A DNA stretch of 64,000 nt from Pseudotamlana agarivorans (GCF_018860245.1 NZ_JAHKPD010000001.1:45420-109419), one strand, 5' to 3'. Numbered from the stretch's first letter, positions 53,039 to 62,597 are shown. Numbers and translations: made by a program. Notes: a model not told the origin generated them from the sequence alone.

Positions 53039-54208
53039 TTATTGTAAAGCCTGTTCTAAATCGGCAATCACATCATCTACATGCTCCAAACCAACAGATA
53101 CACGCACCATACCATCGGTAATACCAGCAGCGGCTTTTACATCGGCCTCTACTTTAGCGTGCGTTGTACTTGCAGGGTGCGTTACAATGGTTCTTGTATC
53201 TCCTAAGTTAGCCGATAACGAACACATTTTAATGGCATCTAAAAATGTTCTACCACCTTCTATGCCGCCTTTTACTTCAAAAGCGATAATATTACCTCCT
53301 AATTTCATTTGCTTTTTAGCCACTTCGTGTTGTGGGTGCGACTTCAAGAAAGGATACTTTACCCAGGTTACTTTTGGATGCCCTTCTAAAAAAGTTGCCA
53401 ATTTTAACGCATTTTCACAGTGTTTATCTGTTCTAACCGCTAATGTCTCTAAAGATTTCGATAACACCCAAGCATTAAACGCGCTCATCGACGGACCAGT
53501 AAGTCTTGAAAACAAGTAAATTTCACGAATCAATTCTTTTTTACCCACGGTTACACCACCAAGCACACGCCCTTGACCATCCATTAATTTTGTAGCCGAA
53601 TGGATTACTAAATCGGCTCCATGTTTAATCGGATTTTGTAAATACGGCGTTGCAAAGCAATTATCAATCACCAACAACAAACCATGTTTTTTACAAATGG
53701 CACTTAACAAATCTAAATCCAACACATCCACACCAGGGTTCGTAGGTGTTTCAGCGTAGATAAATTTAGTATTTGGCTTGATTAAGTTTTCAATATTATC
53801 AACTTCATTCACATTGAAATAAGAATATTCAATATTCCATTTCGGTAAATATTTAGTAAACAAACCATGGGTTGCACCAAAAACCGAACTACAGGACACC
53901 ACATGATCTCCAGCATCCAGCAAAGTTCCAAACGTTGAAAACACCGCAGCCATACCACTCGCGAAAGCAAAACCTGCCTCTGCCCCTTCCATCAAGCACA
54001 CCTTGTCAACAAATTCGTTGACGTTCGGATTACTGTAACGGCTGTATAAATCGCGCTGTTTCTCTTCTGCAAACGAGGCTCTCATTTCCTCAGCATCGTC
54101 AAAAACAAAGCCTGATGTTAAATACAACGGCACCGAATGTTCCGAAAACTGAGACGTTTCTGTCTGCGTTCTAATCGCTAAAGTTTCAAATTTCTTGTTA
54201 TTACTCAT
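53039..54208 (-). CDS. metZ: O-succinylhomoserine sulfhydrylase-type trans-sulfuration enzyme
   Basis: Cys/Met metabolism PLP enzyme of ~389 residues from the start at 54208 (MSNNKKFETLAIRTQ). The PLP Lys is in IHSATKLMDGQGRVLGG; VYSRYSNP-like LYSRYSNPNVNEF and DNCFATPYLQNP are family hallmarks. It forms homocysteine directly from an activated homoserine and sulfide. The distinction from cystathionine synthase is by overall similarity to MetZ. A second enzyme of this fold (metY) lies 3.7 kb upstream. The frame is open to 54238, but the internal start fits better. A structured element lies directly upstream. Confidence 0.85.
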   Translation of the reverse strand: MSNNKKFETLAIRTQTETSQFSEHSVPLYLTSGFVFDDAEEMRASFAEEKQRDLYSRYSNPNVNEFVDKVCLMEGAEAGFAFASGMAAVFSTFGTLLDAGDHVVSCSSVFGATHGLFTKYLPKWNIEYSYFNVNEVDNIENLIKPNTKFIYAETPTNPGVDVLDLDLLSAICKKHGLLLVIDNCFATPYLQNPIKHGADLVIHSATKLMDGQGRVLGGVTVGKKELIREIYLFSRLTGPSMSAFNAWVLSKSLETLAVRTDKHCENALKLATFLEGHPKVTWVKYPFLKSHPQHEVAKKQMKLGGNIIAFEVKGGIEGGRTFLDAIKMCSLSANLGDTRTIVTHPASTTHAKVEADVKAAAGITDGMVRVSVGLEHVDDVIADLEQALQ

Positions 54209-54240
54209 AATTCGTTTTAATAATTCATTGTTTGGCATTT

Positions 54241-54316
54241 CCCTATCGGGTCGGGCTTTCCGCTATATCTTTTTTCACCTTTTAGGAGGCAAAAAAAGGA
54301 TGCCGCTTCTATCCCT
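54241..54316 (-). ncRNA. Candidate Flavo-1-like structured RNA upstream of metZ
   Basis: On the minus strand, GGGATAGAAGCGGCATCC forms a small hairpin (54298-54314), followed by a strong 11-pair stem CTTTTTTTGCC..GGTGAAAAAAG (54269-54298) with an 8-base loop, then GATATAGCGGAAAGCCCGACC. I recall this sequence as a dispersed element common between genes in flavobacterial genomes and compatible with the Flavo-1 RNA class, but the class match is from memory. It is 33 bases before the metZ start. Confidence 0.5.
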
Positions 54317-54485
54317 AATGCGCTTATCCGCCAAAGTTGGTTAAATTACCAGACTTACTGTTTTAACTAGTTAGCCTTTGAGGTTTTCTAAACCTAATTT
54401 GGACTTATATTTTTATGCTTCTTGAGATTCCCGCCTAGACACTCTTCCCTAAACTGAATTTATCCTTTAACATATTCTTCTTGAG

Positions 54486-54505
54486 ATTCCTGCTTTCGCA
54501 GGAAT
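54486..54505. repeat. Short palindromic repeat after the MetX-AK-HSD fusion gene
   Basis: Perfect 8-bp arms attcctgc / gcaggaat, 4-base loop, immediately beyond the stop codon of the fusion gene; the same sequence as at 40004-40023 apart from the loop. A half copy (gattcccgcc) is at 54425-54434. It could work as a 3' RNA hairpin. Confidence 0.85.
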
Positions 54506-57500
54506 TTAATTAATGTGTTTAGACAATCTCAATATATCACCAAACACCCCACGCGCCGTTACTTCTGCTCCTGCTCCAGCACCTTGAATCACGATAGGTT
54601 GTTCACCGTAAGATTCTGTAAATATTTCAAAAATCGCATCACTTCCCTTAACATGGCCTAAAGTACTATCTTCAGGAATAGATACTAATTTGACTTCCAA
54701 TTTCCCTTTATCTTGAGATAAATCTCCAGACAAATCACCTACATAACGTAACACGTGATCTGGCTCCTGGTTAGCCTTCAGTTTTTGAAATTCATCATCT
54801 AAAACATCCAATTGTTTTAAAAACTCTTCCACCGAAATGTTTTGATATTGTTCCGGAATTAAATTCTGAACCTCAACATCTTCAAACTCATTATGCAAAT
54901 CTAACTCTCTTGCTAGAATTAACAATTTTCTAGCCACATCATTTCCAGAGAAATCCTCACGCGGATCTGGTTCTGTAAAACCTTTGTCGATCGTTTCCTG
55001 AATAATTTCACTAAACGCTTTGTCTTCCACAGAAAAATTATTGAATAAATAACTTAAAGTCCCTGAAAACACCCCACGAATTCTCGTGATATTCTCTCCC
55101 GACTCGTGTAACAACTTAATGGTATCAATTAACGGTAAACCTGCACCAACCGTGGTTTCGTATAAATATTGCTTATTGTTTTCTTTTAACTCAAAACGTA
55201 AATCCTTATAGAATTTATGCGATACCGTATTCGCTACCTTATTGGAAGACACCAAGTCGAAACCAGCCTCAATTAAAGGAATATAATTTTCATAAAAACT
55301 AGGACTTGCTGTGTTATCTACGGCAATTAAGTTCTCTAAATGATTGGTTTTTGCAAAGGCAATAATATTTGCCAATGAGCTGTTATTATCCGTTGTTTTT
55401 ATATCCTCTTCCCAAGTTAATTCAACGCCATCTTTACTTAACAATTGCTTTTTAGAATTGGCTATGGCAAAAATATTAAGGTTAATGCCTTTACGAGATT
55501 CAATATCACCTTTCGATTTTAAAATCTGATTAATTAACGCGCCTCCAACACCTCCGTGGCCAAAAATAGCAATGTTTATCTTTTTTGAAATTCCGAAAAC
55601 TTCACCATGAATCACGTTTACCGCCTTATGCAGTTGGTCCTTTTTAACCACCAAACTCACGTTCTTTCCAGTCACCGTATTATTAAATAACAGTGGTGTA
55701 ATTTGGTTTTTTATAAGCGCATTAAATGGTTTATGGAAGGAACTCAACTCAATTCCCACGATGGAAATTACAGCTACATCATCAACCACATCAATTTTAT
55801 TAACATCCTGCGAGTAAAAATCACCTTCAAACTCACGTTCTAAAGCAATCACTGCTTGCGTCGCTTGATCCGAATCAATAATTAACCCAATACCACGTTC
55901 CGAAGACCCTTGAGAAACGATACTCACACTAATACCGTAATTACTTAAAGCTTTAAATATTCTAGCATCTACACCAATTTTACCTAGCAATCCGCGGCCT
56001 TCAAAATTTAAAAGCGCCACATTATCTAAAACCGATAACGACGTTACTTCTTTGGTGCTCGGTCTTGCGGTAATTAAAGTCCCTTCATCATCTGGATTAA
56101 AGGTATTTAATATTCGGAGGCTGATGTTTTTTTCAACAAGCGGAATGATTGTTTTAGCATGCAACACCGAGGTTCCGAAATTCGCTAACTCATTTGCTTC
56201 ACTAAACGACAGCTCTCTAATTTGCTGCGCATCGGCAACCATATTTGGGTCTGCTGTGTAAATTCCGTTAACGTGTGTGTAGTTCTGAAGCTCTTCAGCA
56301 TCTAAAAAATTAGCGATTAATGCCGCCGTATAATTACTACCGTTTCTACCTAAAGTGGTGGTTTCATTCTTTAAATTAGAAGCGATAAAACCAGTAATCA
56401 CGTTCACGGTATCTTTATGCTTTTTAAAATAAGCTTGGGTATTCTCTTTAGATAATTTTGCTAAAGGCTGCGCATTTCCAAAAACCTCATCGGTTTTAAT
56501 AAGCTCACGCGAATCGGTAGCATGTGCTTTAATACCACGTGCATCTAAAATACTAGTAATTAACTTAACCGATAACAATTCGCCTTGCGCCAAAATATTA
56601 TCCTTGGTCTTACTACTGTAATCCCCTAATAAGCTAACTCCTTCAAAAAGTTTATCTAAAGTGGAAAATTCTGTTGTGAAATCCACATTTTTAGACGGGG
56701 CACTTTGATAGGCTTTAAAAGCTTCTAAATCCTCCTTATAAGGTTTTCCTTTTAAGGCCTTGCTTAAAATAGCTTCCAAATCATCGGTTGCCGTTCCTCT
56801 TGCCGAAACCACAATACTGATGCGCTCGCCAGCGTTTACTTTATTTTCTATAATGGAAAGCACGGTGTTTAAACCTTCTCCGTTTGCTAATGATTTGCCT
56901 CCAAATTTTAATACTTTCATTCTTTTTCTTTTAGAATTTGGCACAAAAATGCCTTCTATTATTTTTTCCAACTGGTCATATTCCATTAAAAACGCATCAT
57001 GACCATGTACGGAATTAATTTCGTTATACGTCACATTATGATGTGTTAATGCCAACTGTTTTTGGGTTTCTCTGTTTTCTTCCGCAGTAAAAAACAAATC
57101 GGAATCCACTCCAACAATATGAATATTGGCTTCAATGTTTTCTAACACATTAAAATTCTCGGTTCTCCCTTTAGTAACATCAATGGTTTTAAGCAGCTGA
57201 TTCATTAATTTATAAGCAGAAAGCTGGAAACGCTCTTGCAACTTATCACCGTGATGTAACAACCAACTCTCCACATTAAAAATCTCTAAATCGTCATTTT
57301 TTGAACGTTGAAAACGCTCCTTAAACGACTCCGGCGTGCGGTAACATAGCATAGCATGCATACGCGCATCATGAACAGGATGCTTAGAGTTTAGTAAAAA
57401 TTGCTCTTGAATTTGGCAGTTTGCAATTAGCCAATCGGTGGATTTCCAATCGGTTGCTACTACAACCAAATTTTCGGTTAAATCTGGTTTTATCACAGCC

Positions 57501-57904
57501 ATTTCCCATGAAATACCACCACCTAACGAACCTCCAACTACGGCAAATAATTTACCTGTTTTAAGTTCTTCTAAACCAATTAAAAACAACTTCGCGATAT
57601 CTCTAGCTACAAAATCTTTGTAGTTATCAATCACGAAACCATCGAAACCGTTTCCTGGAATATTAAAAGCCAGAACGGTGTAAAGCTTGGTATCGATAAC
57701 TTTGTCATCTCCAATTAAATCACTCCACCAGCCCCCTTTTCCGGCTACATGACTATTCCCCGTAAGGGCATGATTTACCAAAACAATAGGTGCCTCACCA
57801 ATAGGTTTACCAAAAACCTGGTAGCTTAAATTGATTTCGGAATTAAGGGTTTGATTTTCGGTAACGAAATCTTTAATGACAATATGTTGCAATGACTGCT
57901 CCAA
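54506..57904 (-). CDS. Fusion of homoserine O-acetyltransferase-like domain, aspartate kinase and homoserine dehydrogenase
   Basis: A 1132-residue three-enzyme fusion. Residues ~1-325 are an alpha/beta hydrolase of the MetX type: nucleophile Ser in GGSLGG, acid Asp in VDSDLFFT and His in GHDAFL. Residues 329 to ~765 are aspartate kinase (MKVLKFGGKSLANGEG, then GRNGSNYTAALIA) with ACT-type regulation. Residues ~773-1132 are homoserine dehydrogenase (IFGHGGVGGALINQIL, SSNKVAN, GVFSGTLSYLFNNF, EPDPREDFSG). It thus links the first and third steps from aspartate to homoserine with its activation for methionine. Met329 (56920) could serve as an internal start. It is 31 bases downstream of metY. Confidence 0.92.
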   Translation of the reverse strand: MEQSLQHIVIKDFVTENQTLNSEINLSYQVFGKPIGEAPIVLVNHALTGNSHVAGKGGWWSDLIGDDKVIDTKLYTVLAFNIPGNGFDGFVIDNYKDFVARDIAKLFLIGLEELKTGKLFAVVGGSLGGGISWEMAVIKPDLTENLVVVATDWKSTDWLIANCQIQEQFLLNSKHPVHDARMHAMLCYRTPESFKERFQRSKNDDLEIFNVESWLLHHGDKLQERFQLSAYKLMNQLLKTIDVTKGRTENFNVLENIEANIHIVGVDSDLFFTAEENRETQKQLALTHHNVTYNEINSVHGHDAFLMEYDQLEKIIEGIFVPNSKRKRMKVLKFGGKSLANGEGLNTVLSIIENKVNAGERISIVVSARGTATDDLEAILSKALKGKPYKEDLEAFKAYQSAPSKNVDFTTEFSTLDKLFEGVSLLGDYSSKTKDNILAQGELLSVKLITSILDARGIKAHATDSRELIKTDEVFGNAQPLAKLSKENTQAYFKKHKDTVNVITGFIASNLKNETTTLGRNGSNYTAALIANFLDAEELQNYTHVNGIYTADPNMVADAQQIRELSFSEANELANFGTSVLHAKTIIPLVEKNISLRILNTFNPDDEGTLITARPSTKEVTSLSVLDNVALLNFEGRGLLGKIGVDARIFKALSNYGISVSIVSQGSSERGIGLIIDSDQATQAVIALEREFEGDFYSQDVNKIDVVDDVAVISIVGIELSSFHKPFNALIKNQITPLLFNNTVTGKNVSLVVKKDQLHKAVNVIHGEVFGISKKINIAIFGHGGVGGALINQILKSKGDIESRKGINLNIFAIANSKKQLLSKDGVELTWEEDIKTTDNNSSLANIIAFAKTNHLENLIAVDNTASPSFYENYIPLIEAGFDLVSSNKVANTVSHKFYKDLRFELKENNKQYLYETTVGAGLPLIDTIKLLHESGENITRIRGVFSGTLSYLFNNFSVEDKAFSEIIQETIDKGFTEPDPREDFSGNDVARKLLILARELDLHNEFEDVEVQNLIPEQYQNISVEEFLKQLDVLDDEFQKLKANQEPDHVLRYVGDLSGDLSQDKGKLEVKLVSIPEDSTLGHVKGSDAIFEIFTESYGEQPIVIQGAGAGAEVTARGVFGDILRLSKHIN

Positions 57905-57935
57905 ATTCTATATTTTAAAACGTTGTGTTCTTAAT

Positions 57936-59210
57936 TTAAATCGTCTTAAAAGCTTCTGACAAATCTGCTTTTAAGTCTTCAATATCTTCAATTCCCACAG
58001 ATAATCTTATTAAATCTGCTGAAACCCCTGCCGAATTTTGCTCAGCTTCATCCAACTGTTGATGGGTTGTACTTGCGGGATGAATGATTAAAGATTTTGT
58101 GTCGCCAATATTAGCCAATAATGAGAACAATTTGGTGTTATCTGCTATCTTTTTTGCAGCATCAAACCCGCCTTTATGTCCGAAAGTAACAATACCACTT
58201 TGTCCTTTTGGCAAATATTTATCGGCTAACTTTTTATATTTATTACTTTCTAAACCTGGATAATTTACCCAAGCAATCTCTTCCTGCGCTTCTAACCATT
58301 TGGCTAGTTCCAATGCGTTTTCACAATGTTGCTTGATTCTAACCGGTAAGGTTTCTAAACCTTGAATGATTTGAAAGGCGTTAAACGGACTCAAAGCACC
58401 ACCGAAATCTCTTAAACCTTCTAAAATTAATTTAAAAGTATATGCCGCAGCACCTAAAGCTTCGTGGTATACTAAACCGTGATATCCAGCTGAAGGCTCT
58501 GTAAACTCAGGGAATTTCCCGTTGGCCCAATCAAAATTACCACCATCAATGATAGCACCTCCAAGCGATGTCCCTTGTCCGCCAATGTATTTCGTTAACG
58601 AGTGTATCACGATATTCGCACCGTGCTTAATCGGATTTAGTAAAGCTGGCGTTGCCACCGTATTATCTACTATAAAAGGAACGCCTGCTGCTTTTGAATG
58701 TACCGCAATGGCTTCAATATCTAAAACATCTAATTTCGGATTCCCTAAAGATTCTACAAAAAACGCTCTGGTGTTGTCTTTTACAGCGGCTGCAAACTCG
58801 TCAGGATTAGAACCATCAACAAAAGTGGTTGTAATACCCAAACGCGGTAACGTTACACTCAACAAATTATAAGTTCCACCATACAAACTGCTTGACGCTA
58901 CAATATGATCGCCTGCTTTTAATAAAGTAAGTAAACCTGTAGAAATCGCCGAAGTACCCGAAGCAAAAACGACAGCACCTATACCGCCTTCGATAGCGGC
59001 TAAACGGTCTTGTAAAATTTGATTTGTTGGATTGTTTAAACGGGTGTAAATAAACCCTAATTCTTTTAATGAAAAGAGATTCGCCGCATGGTCTGAATTG
59101 TTAAAAACATACGAAGAAGATTGATAAATTGGAACGGCTCTTGTGCCGCCATTGGCTGCAAAATCATGTCCGGCATGTAATGCGTCTGTTGCTAATTTTT
59201 GTGTACTCAT
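57936..59210 (-). CDS. metY: O-acetylhomoserine sulfhydrylase
   Basis: PLP enzyme of ~424 residues that makes homocysteine from O-acetylhomoserine and sulfide. The start is taken at 59210 (MSTQKLATDALHAGHD), the usual N-terminus; the frame stays open by chance to 59327 through the 5' untranslated region. PLP Lys is in VIHSLTKYIGGQGTSLGG; FIYTRLNNPT and DNTVATPALLNPIKHG are typical. A SAM-I riboswitch lies 189 bases upstream. It is followed after 31 bases by the MetX-containing fusion that makes its substrate. Confidence 0.93.
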   Translation of the reverse strand: MSTQKLATDALHAGHDFAANGGTRAVPIYQSSSYVFNNSDHAANLFSLKELGFIYTRLNNPTNQILQDRLAAIEGGIGAVVFASGTSAISTGLLTLLKAGDHIVASSSLYGGTYNLLSVTLPRLGITTTFVDGSNPDEFAAAVKDNTRAFFVESLGNPKLDVLDIEAIAVHSKAAGVPFIVDNTVATPALLNPIKHGANIVIHSLTKYIGGQGTSLGGAIIDGGNFDWANGKFPEFTEPSAGYHGLVYHEALGAAAYTFKLILEGLRDFGGALSPFNAFQIIQGLETLPVRIKQHCENALELAKWLEAQEEIAWVNYPGLESNKYKKLADKYLPKGQSGIVTFGHKGGFDAAKKIADNTKLFSLLANIGDTKSLIIHPASTTHQQLDEAEQNSAGVSADLIRLSVGIEDIEDLKADLSEAFKTI

Positions 59211-59236
59211 TTTTCTAATTTTTTTAGTTAATAATG

Positions 59237-59256
59237 ATTCCCGCCTTCGCGAGAAT
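59237..59256. repeat. Degenerate short palindromic repeat in the metY 5' region
   Basis: Arms attcccgc / gcgagaat (7 of 8 pair) with a 4-base loop; related to the copies at 40004 and 54486. It lies between the SAM-I riboswitch and metY. Confidence 0.7.
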
Positions 59257-59398
59257 AAAAATTTCAAAGGACACAGAAAAAAAACATTTCCTGAAGGTCT
59301 TTGAGAAACCAAAAAGTCAAAATACACGATTATCGACCGTGTGCTTAATAGAAAAATGTTATAAAGAATTTAGAAACTACAGTAGGTAATTTCGTTTC

Positions 59399-59496
59399 GT
59401 TATCTATCCGATTAAGGGTAGAATTTAGCACCTTCTTTACAGGTAAAGGGTTGCTAAGGCTTCATTGGGTCTAATCCCTCTGCCTTTCTTGATAAC
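59399..59496 (-). ncRNA. SAM-I riboswitch upstream of metY
   Basis: Minus-strand core GTTATCAAGAAAGGCAGA, GAGGGATTAGACCC, ATGAAGCCTTAGCAACC, GGTGCTAAATTC, and closing GATAAC (P1 GTTATC/GATAAC, six pairs). It is nearly identical in core to the copy at 41.1 kb. It is placed to shut off metY and the downstream MetX-AK-HSD fusion when SAM is abundant. A weak 5-bp hairpin with an interrupted T run at 59324-59342 could be part of an expression platform. Upstream, TTG-N21-AATATTTG (1 mismatch) may be the promoter. The remainder of the 59211-59657 gap shows nothing else. Confidence 0.93.
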
Positions 59497-59657
59497 ATTT
59501 CAATAAGTTTTTTGAACTTTGTGAATGCAAATATTCGTTCAGAAAAAGTTAATATCCAAATTTTTATGAAGTTATTTTATATTTTCAATGCCTATACCAG
59601 GTATAACTCACAGGTAAACAGGGCCTTTTTTACTTTCAAGAACCACCAAAAACAATG

Positions 59658-61214
59658 CTATGATAAACCATTGTGTTCCATCAACACAAACTTATTCCTA
59701 ATGATTTCACCAATAGGTTTATTTTCAATTTTAGATTCTAGCCAAGAGATGATATCTAAATATAAGAAGGCGCGACTTTGATAAGGATCATCTTCAAACT
59801 CTTTTAATTTTTTATGAAGTTTAATGAATTCATTTTTCACTTCGTGCGGATAAATATCTCCCAAGCCACGTAAAAACTTAATAAACTCTTTTTGAACCTC
59901 ATACAAATCTTCCATTTTAATTAAAAACTTATAAGTACTTCTAATTAAAACGTCAAGGTTGTAATCTAATCCAGCTTCGTAATGGGCTACAAGATTTAAA
60001 ATTCTTGAAAAACACAATAAATCTTCTCGCATTTGCAGCGATTTATTACTTATTATTTTTTCTAGATAATAAATACATTTGCGGTTATCGCCAGCACCAA
60101 AATACATGCTCGCTATTTTATAATAAAACACCATAACGTGATGTTCGTCTATACGATCTTTATATTTTTTTAAGCGTTCTAAAACATCATCAATTAAAGG
60201 CAGACCTTCTTCAAAACTACCTTCAATAAAATGCAAATTAAATTTATTGTTATAAATAAAAAGAAATGACAAACCTTCAATATTATCATCCATTGGAAAC
60301 CATTTTTCCTGAATGATATTTTCAAATCGCGATAACGAGAATTTAAATTTATTATATTGTCTCAAGTAATAAAGCGACTCCAATAAATAATGATTTCCTC
60401 TAAGGAAAAAGACAGGATTTAACAAAATCATGTCTTTATTTTGATAGAATAATTCCACCCACTTTTTGGAATACTTATAGCAGGCTAAAAAATCTTGAGT
60501 CAAAAAACTATACCATAATCGAGCCTTGTAAAGCCACAATTTTTCTCTAAACCCCAATTCACTTATATGGAATTTAGGCAACCTGGCATTAAAATAATCG
60601 GTAATCCTTTTGGTTTCCGCTTCATTTTTAACATAACCCGTTTTTAAAAACTGACCATATAACTGAAGTGATAAGTTTGAAAGCTTACTCGCTAATACAT
60701 TTTGACGACTTAGTTCTTTGGCTTCAATCGACAATTGATCGGCTCTGTTATTTAGACTACGTGTTATATATTGCGATTCAATAACTTTTTCTAGATCGAC
60801 AATTTCATAAGCTGCATTCTTTTCTTCATTAGCGATGGCTAAATTTTTAGCCTTATCCAAAATTTTCAAACTCTGCTTGTATAAGCCTTTATGATAAAGA
60901 ATGGTAGCGAAGTCTAACTGTTCCCGAATTTGAATACGCACATCTTGATGCGACGGGTTTAAACGTAAACTAATTAAGATCTGTTTATATAGGTGTGCTT
61001 TTAAATTAGACAATTGTTGTTTCTTAACAATGCCCTTTTTTAAAATCACGACTTCATCGTAGGTCGTTAACTTATCCAGAATATTGAACAAGGTCAAAAA
61101 TTTGGAATCTTCATTAACACCTAATCGCCCTACATAAAGTTTAAATTGTCGTTTTTCCGATTTGGATAACGACTTAATTAAAACAAATAAATTATCTTTT
61201 TGATCTCTTGTCAT
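59658..61214 (-). CDS. Conserved helical protein of unknown function
   Basis: A 518-residue soluble protein; I do not recognise a named family. It begins MTRDQKDNLFVLIKSLSKSEKRQF and consists almost wholly of predicted helices, with paired helical segments (ILYHKGLYKQSLKILDKAKNLA; MYFGAGDNRKCIYYLEKII) that look like degenerate tetratricopeptide-type repeats. No signal peptide or transmembrane helix. The gene stands alone, divergent from leuA with a 148-base gap that has no recognisable site except a 6-bp hairpin. Base composition is like its neighbours. A scaffold or regulatory role is only a guess from the repeat-like helices. Confidence 0.75.
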   Translation of the reverse strand: MTRDQKDNLFVLIKSLSKSEKRQFKLYVGRLGVNEDSKFLTLFNILDKLTTYDEVVILKKGIVKKQQLSNLKAHLYKQILISLRLNPSHQDVRIQIREQLDFATILYHKGLYKQSLKILDKAKNLAIANEEKNAAYEIVDLEKVIESQYITRSLNNRADQLSIEAKELSRQNVLASKLSNLSLQLYGQFLKTGYVKNEAETKRITDYFNARLPKFHISELGFREKLWLYKARLWYSFLTQDFLACYKYSKKWVELFYQNKDMILLNPVFFLRGNHYLLESLYYLRQYNKFKFSLSRFENIIQEKWFPMDDNIEGLSFLFIYNNKFNLHFIEGSFEEGLPLIDDVLERLKKYKDRIDEHHVMVFYYKIASMYFGAGDNRKCIYYLEKIISNKSLQMREDLLCFSRILNLVAHYEAGLDYNLDVLIRSTYKFLIKMEDLYEVQKEFIKFLRGLGDIYPHEVKNEFIKLHKKLKEFEDDPYQSRAFLYLDIISWLESKIENKPIGEIIRNKFVLMEHNGLS

Positions 61215-61362
61215 AGTTATAAAAACATACGTAAGATTCTGTTATACAGCTTTTTAACTGTTTTATCAATGTGTTTAACATCGTAAAAAACAAATGTAGA
61301 ATGGAATATTTACAAAACCAAAATATACATTCGTAAAACAATACGAAAATAAATTTTAATAA

Positions 61363-62538
61363 ATGTCTGATAATAAAGTCCAAATTTTTGACACAACTCT
61401 TAGAGACGGCGAACAAGTCCCTGGCTGTAAGCTTAATACTGAACAAAAAATAATCATTGCTGAACAGCTGGATTTTTTAGGTGTTGACATTATTGAAGCT
61501 GGTTTTCCAGTGTCTAGCCCTGGAGATTTTAAATCGGTTGTAGAGATTTCAAAAATTGTAAAAAATGCTACAGTTTGTGGTTTAACACGTGCTGTAGAGA
61601 ACGATATAAAAGTAGCTGGTGAAGCATTAAAACTTGCTAAAACCGGACGTATTCATACGGGAATTGGTACTTCAGAATCTCATATTAAGTATAAATTCAA
61701 TTCTACTAAGGAAGCGATTATAGAACGTGCTGTAAAAGCCGTATCTTACGCTAAGACCTTTGTGGAGGATGTTGAATTTTATGCTGAAGATGCAGGAAGA
61801 ACCGATAACGAGTATTTAGCGCGTATCTGCGAAGCTGTCATTAAAGCGGGGGCAACAGTATTAAACATTCCGGATACAACAGGTTATTGTTTACCAAGTG
61901 AATATGGTGCTAAAATTAAGTACTTAAAAGAGAACGTGAAAGGCATTGAAAAAGCGATTATTTCATGCCATTGTCATAACGATTTAGGTCTAGCAACAGC
62001 AAATTCCATTGAAGGTGTTATTAACGGCGCCAGACAAATTGAGTGTACCATTAATGGTATTGGAGAACGTGCAGGAAATACTGCCCTTGAAGAGGTGGTT
62101 ATGATTATGAAGCAACACCCTTACCTAAACTTAGACACCGGAATTAAAACAGAAATGCTTTACGGATTAAGCCAATTGGTTTCCGATAGCATGGGTATTT
62201 ACACACAACCTAACAAAGCCATTGTTGGTGCGAATGCATTTGCTCACAGTTCTGGAATTCACCAAGATGGGATGATTAAAAACCGTGAAACTTACGAAAT
62301 CATGGATCCTAAGGATGTTGGTGTTACCGAATCGGCAATTGTTTTAACAGCACGTTCTGGAAGAGCAGCCTTAGCCTATAGAGCAAAAAAGGTGGGTTAT
62401 GAACTTACAAAACTTCAATTGGACGAAATCTACACCATCTTTTTAGATTTTGCAGACAAGAAAAAAGAAGTTGATGATGAAGACATCCATAAAATTATAG
62501 CAAGCAGTAAAGTTTATAAAGAAATTATTTCTGCGTAA
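61363..62538 (+). CDS. leuA: 2-isopropylmalate synthase, short form
   Basis: Condenses acetyl-CoA with 2-oxoisovalerate, the first step of leucine synthesis. The 391-residue protein has the HMGL barrel motifs [12 protein letters not shown] at the N-terminus (metal and substrate binding), [11 protein letters not shown], and [15 protein letters not shown] with the metal-binding His pair, plus the linker region ([11 protein letters not shown], catalytic His). It ends at ~390, so the C-terminal LeuA allosteric domain of ~510-residue homologues is missing, implying weak or no leucine feedback. leuB follows after 59 bases. Homocitrate synthase is a less likely alternative given leuB. Confidence 0.9.
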   Translation: MSDNKVQIFDTTLRDGEQVPGCKLNTEQKIIIAEQLDFLGVDIIEAGFPVSSPGDFKSVVEISKIVKNATVCGLTRAVENDIKVAGEALKLAKTGRIHTGIGTSESHIKYKFNSTKEAIIERAVKAVSYAKTFVEDVEFYAEDAGRTDNEYLARICEAVIKAGATVLNIPDTTGYCLPSEYGAKIKYLKENVKGIEKAIISCHCHNDLGLATANSIEGVINGARQIECTINGIGERAGNTALEEVVMIMKQHPYLNLDTGIKTEMLYGLSQLVSDSMGIYTQPNKAIVGANAFAHSSGIHQDGMIKNRETYEIMDPKDVGVTESAIVLTARSGRAALAYRAKKVGYELTKLQLDEIYTIFLDFADKKKEVDDEDIHKIIASSKVYKEIISA

Positions 62539-62557
62539 ATTAGTAGCCACGTTGGTG

Positions 62558-62576
62558 TTTTCGCTTTCGCGGAAAT
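62558..62576. repeat. Degenerate palindromic repeat between leuA and leuB
   Basis: Reads ttttcgctttcgcggaaat; it resembles the palindromic family at 40004, 54486 and 59237 (gctttcgc core) with poorer arms. Confidence 0.5.
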
Positions 62577-62597
62577 TACCACTATAAAAAGTTAGAT

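Noticed and set aside
59210..59327. Upstream extension of metY to 59327
   Set aside because: The 39 extra codons translate a palindromic repeat and untranslated leader and have no family match; the ATG at 59210 matches MetY N-termini.
61215..61362. Leucine attenuator before leuA
   Set aside because: Short ORFs here are not Leu-rich, and the only hairpin (ttcgta/tacgaa) has no U run.
61192..61446. Open reading frame across the start of leuA on the minus strand
   Set aside because: It overlaps the conserved leuA N-terminus and the opposite gene start, and its sequence resembles no protein. Antisense shadow.
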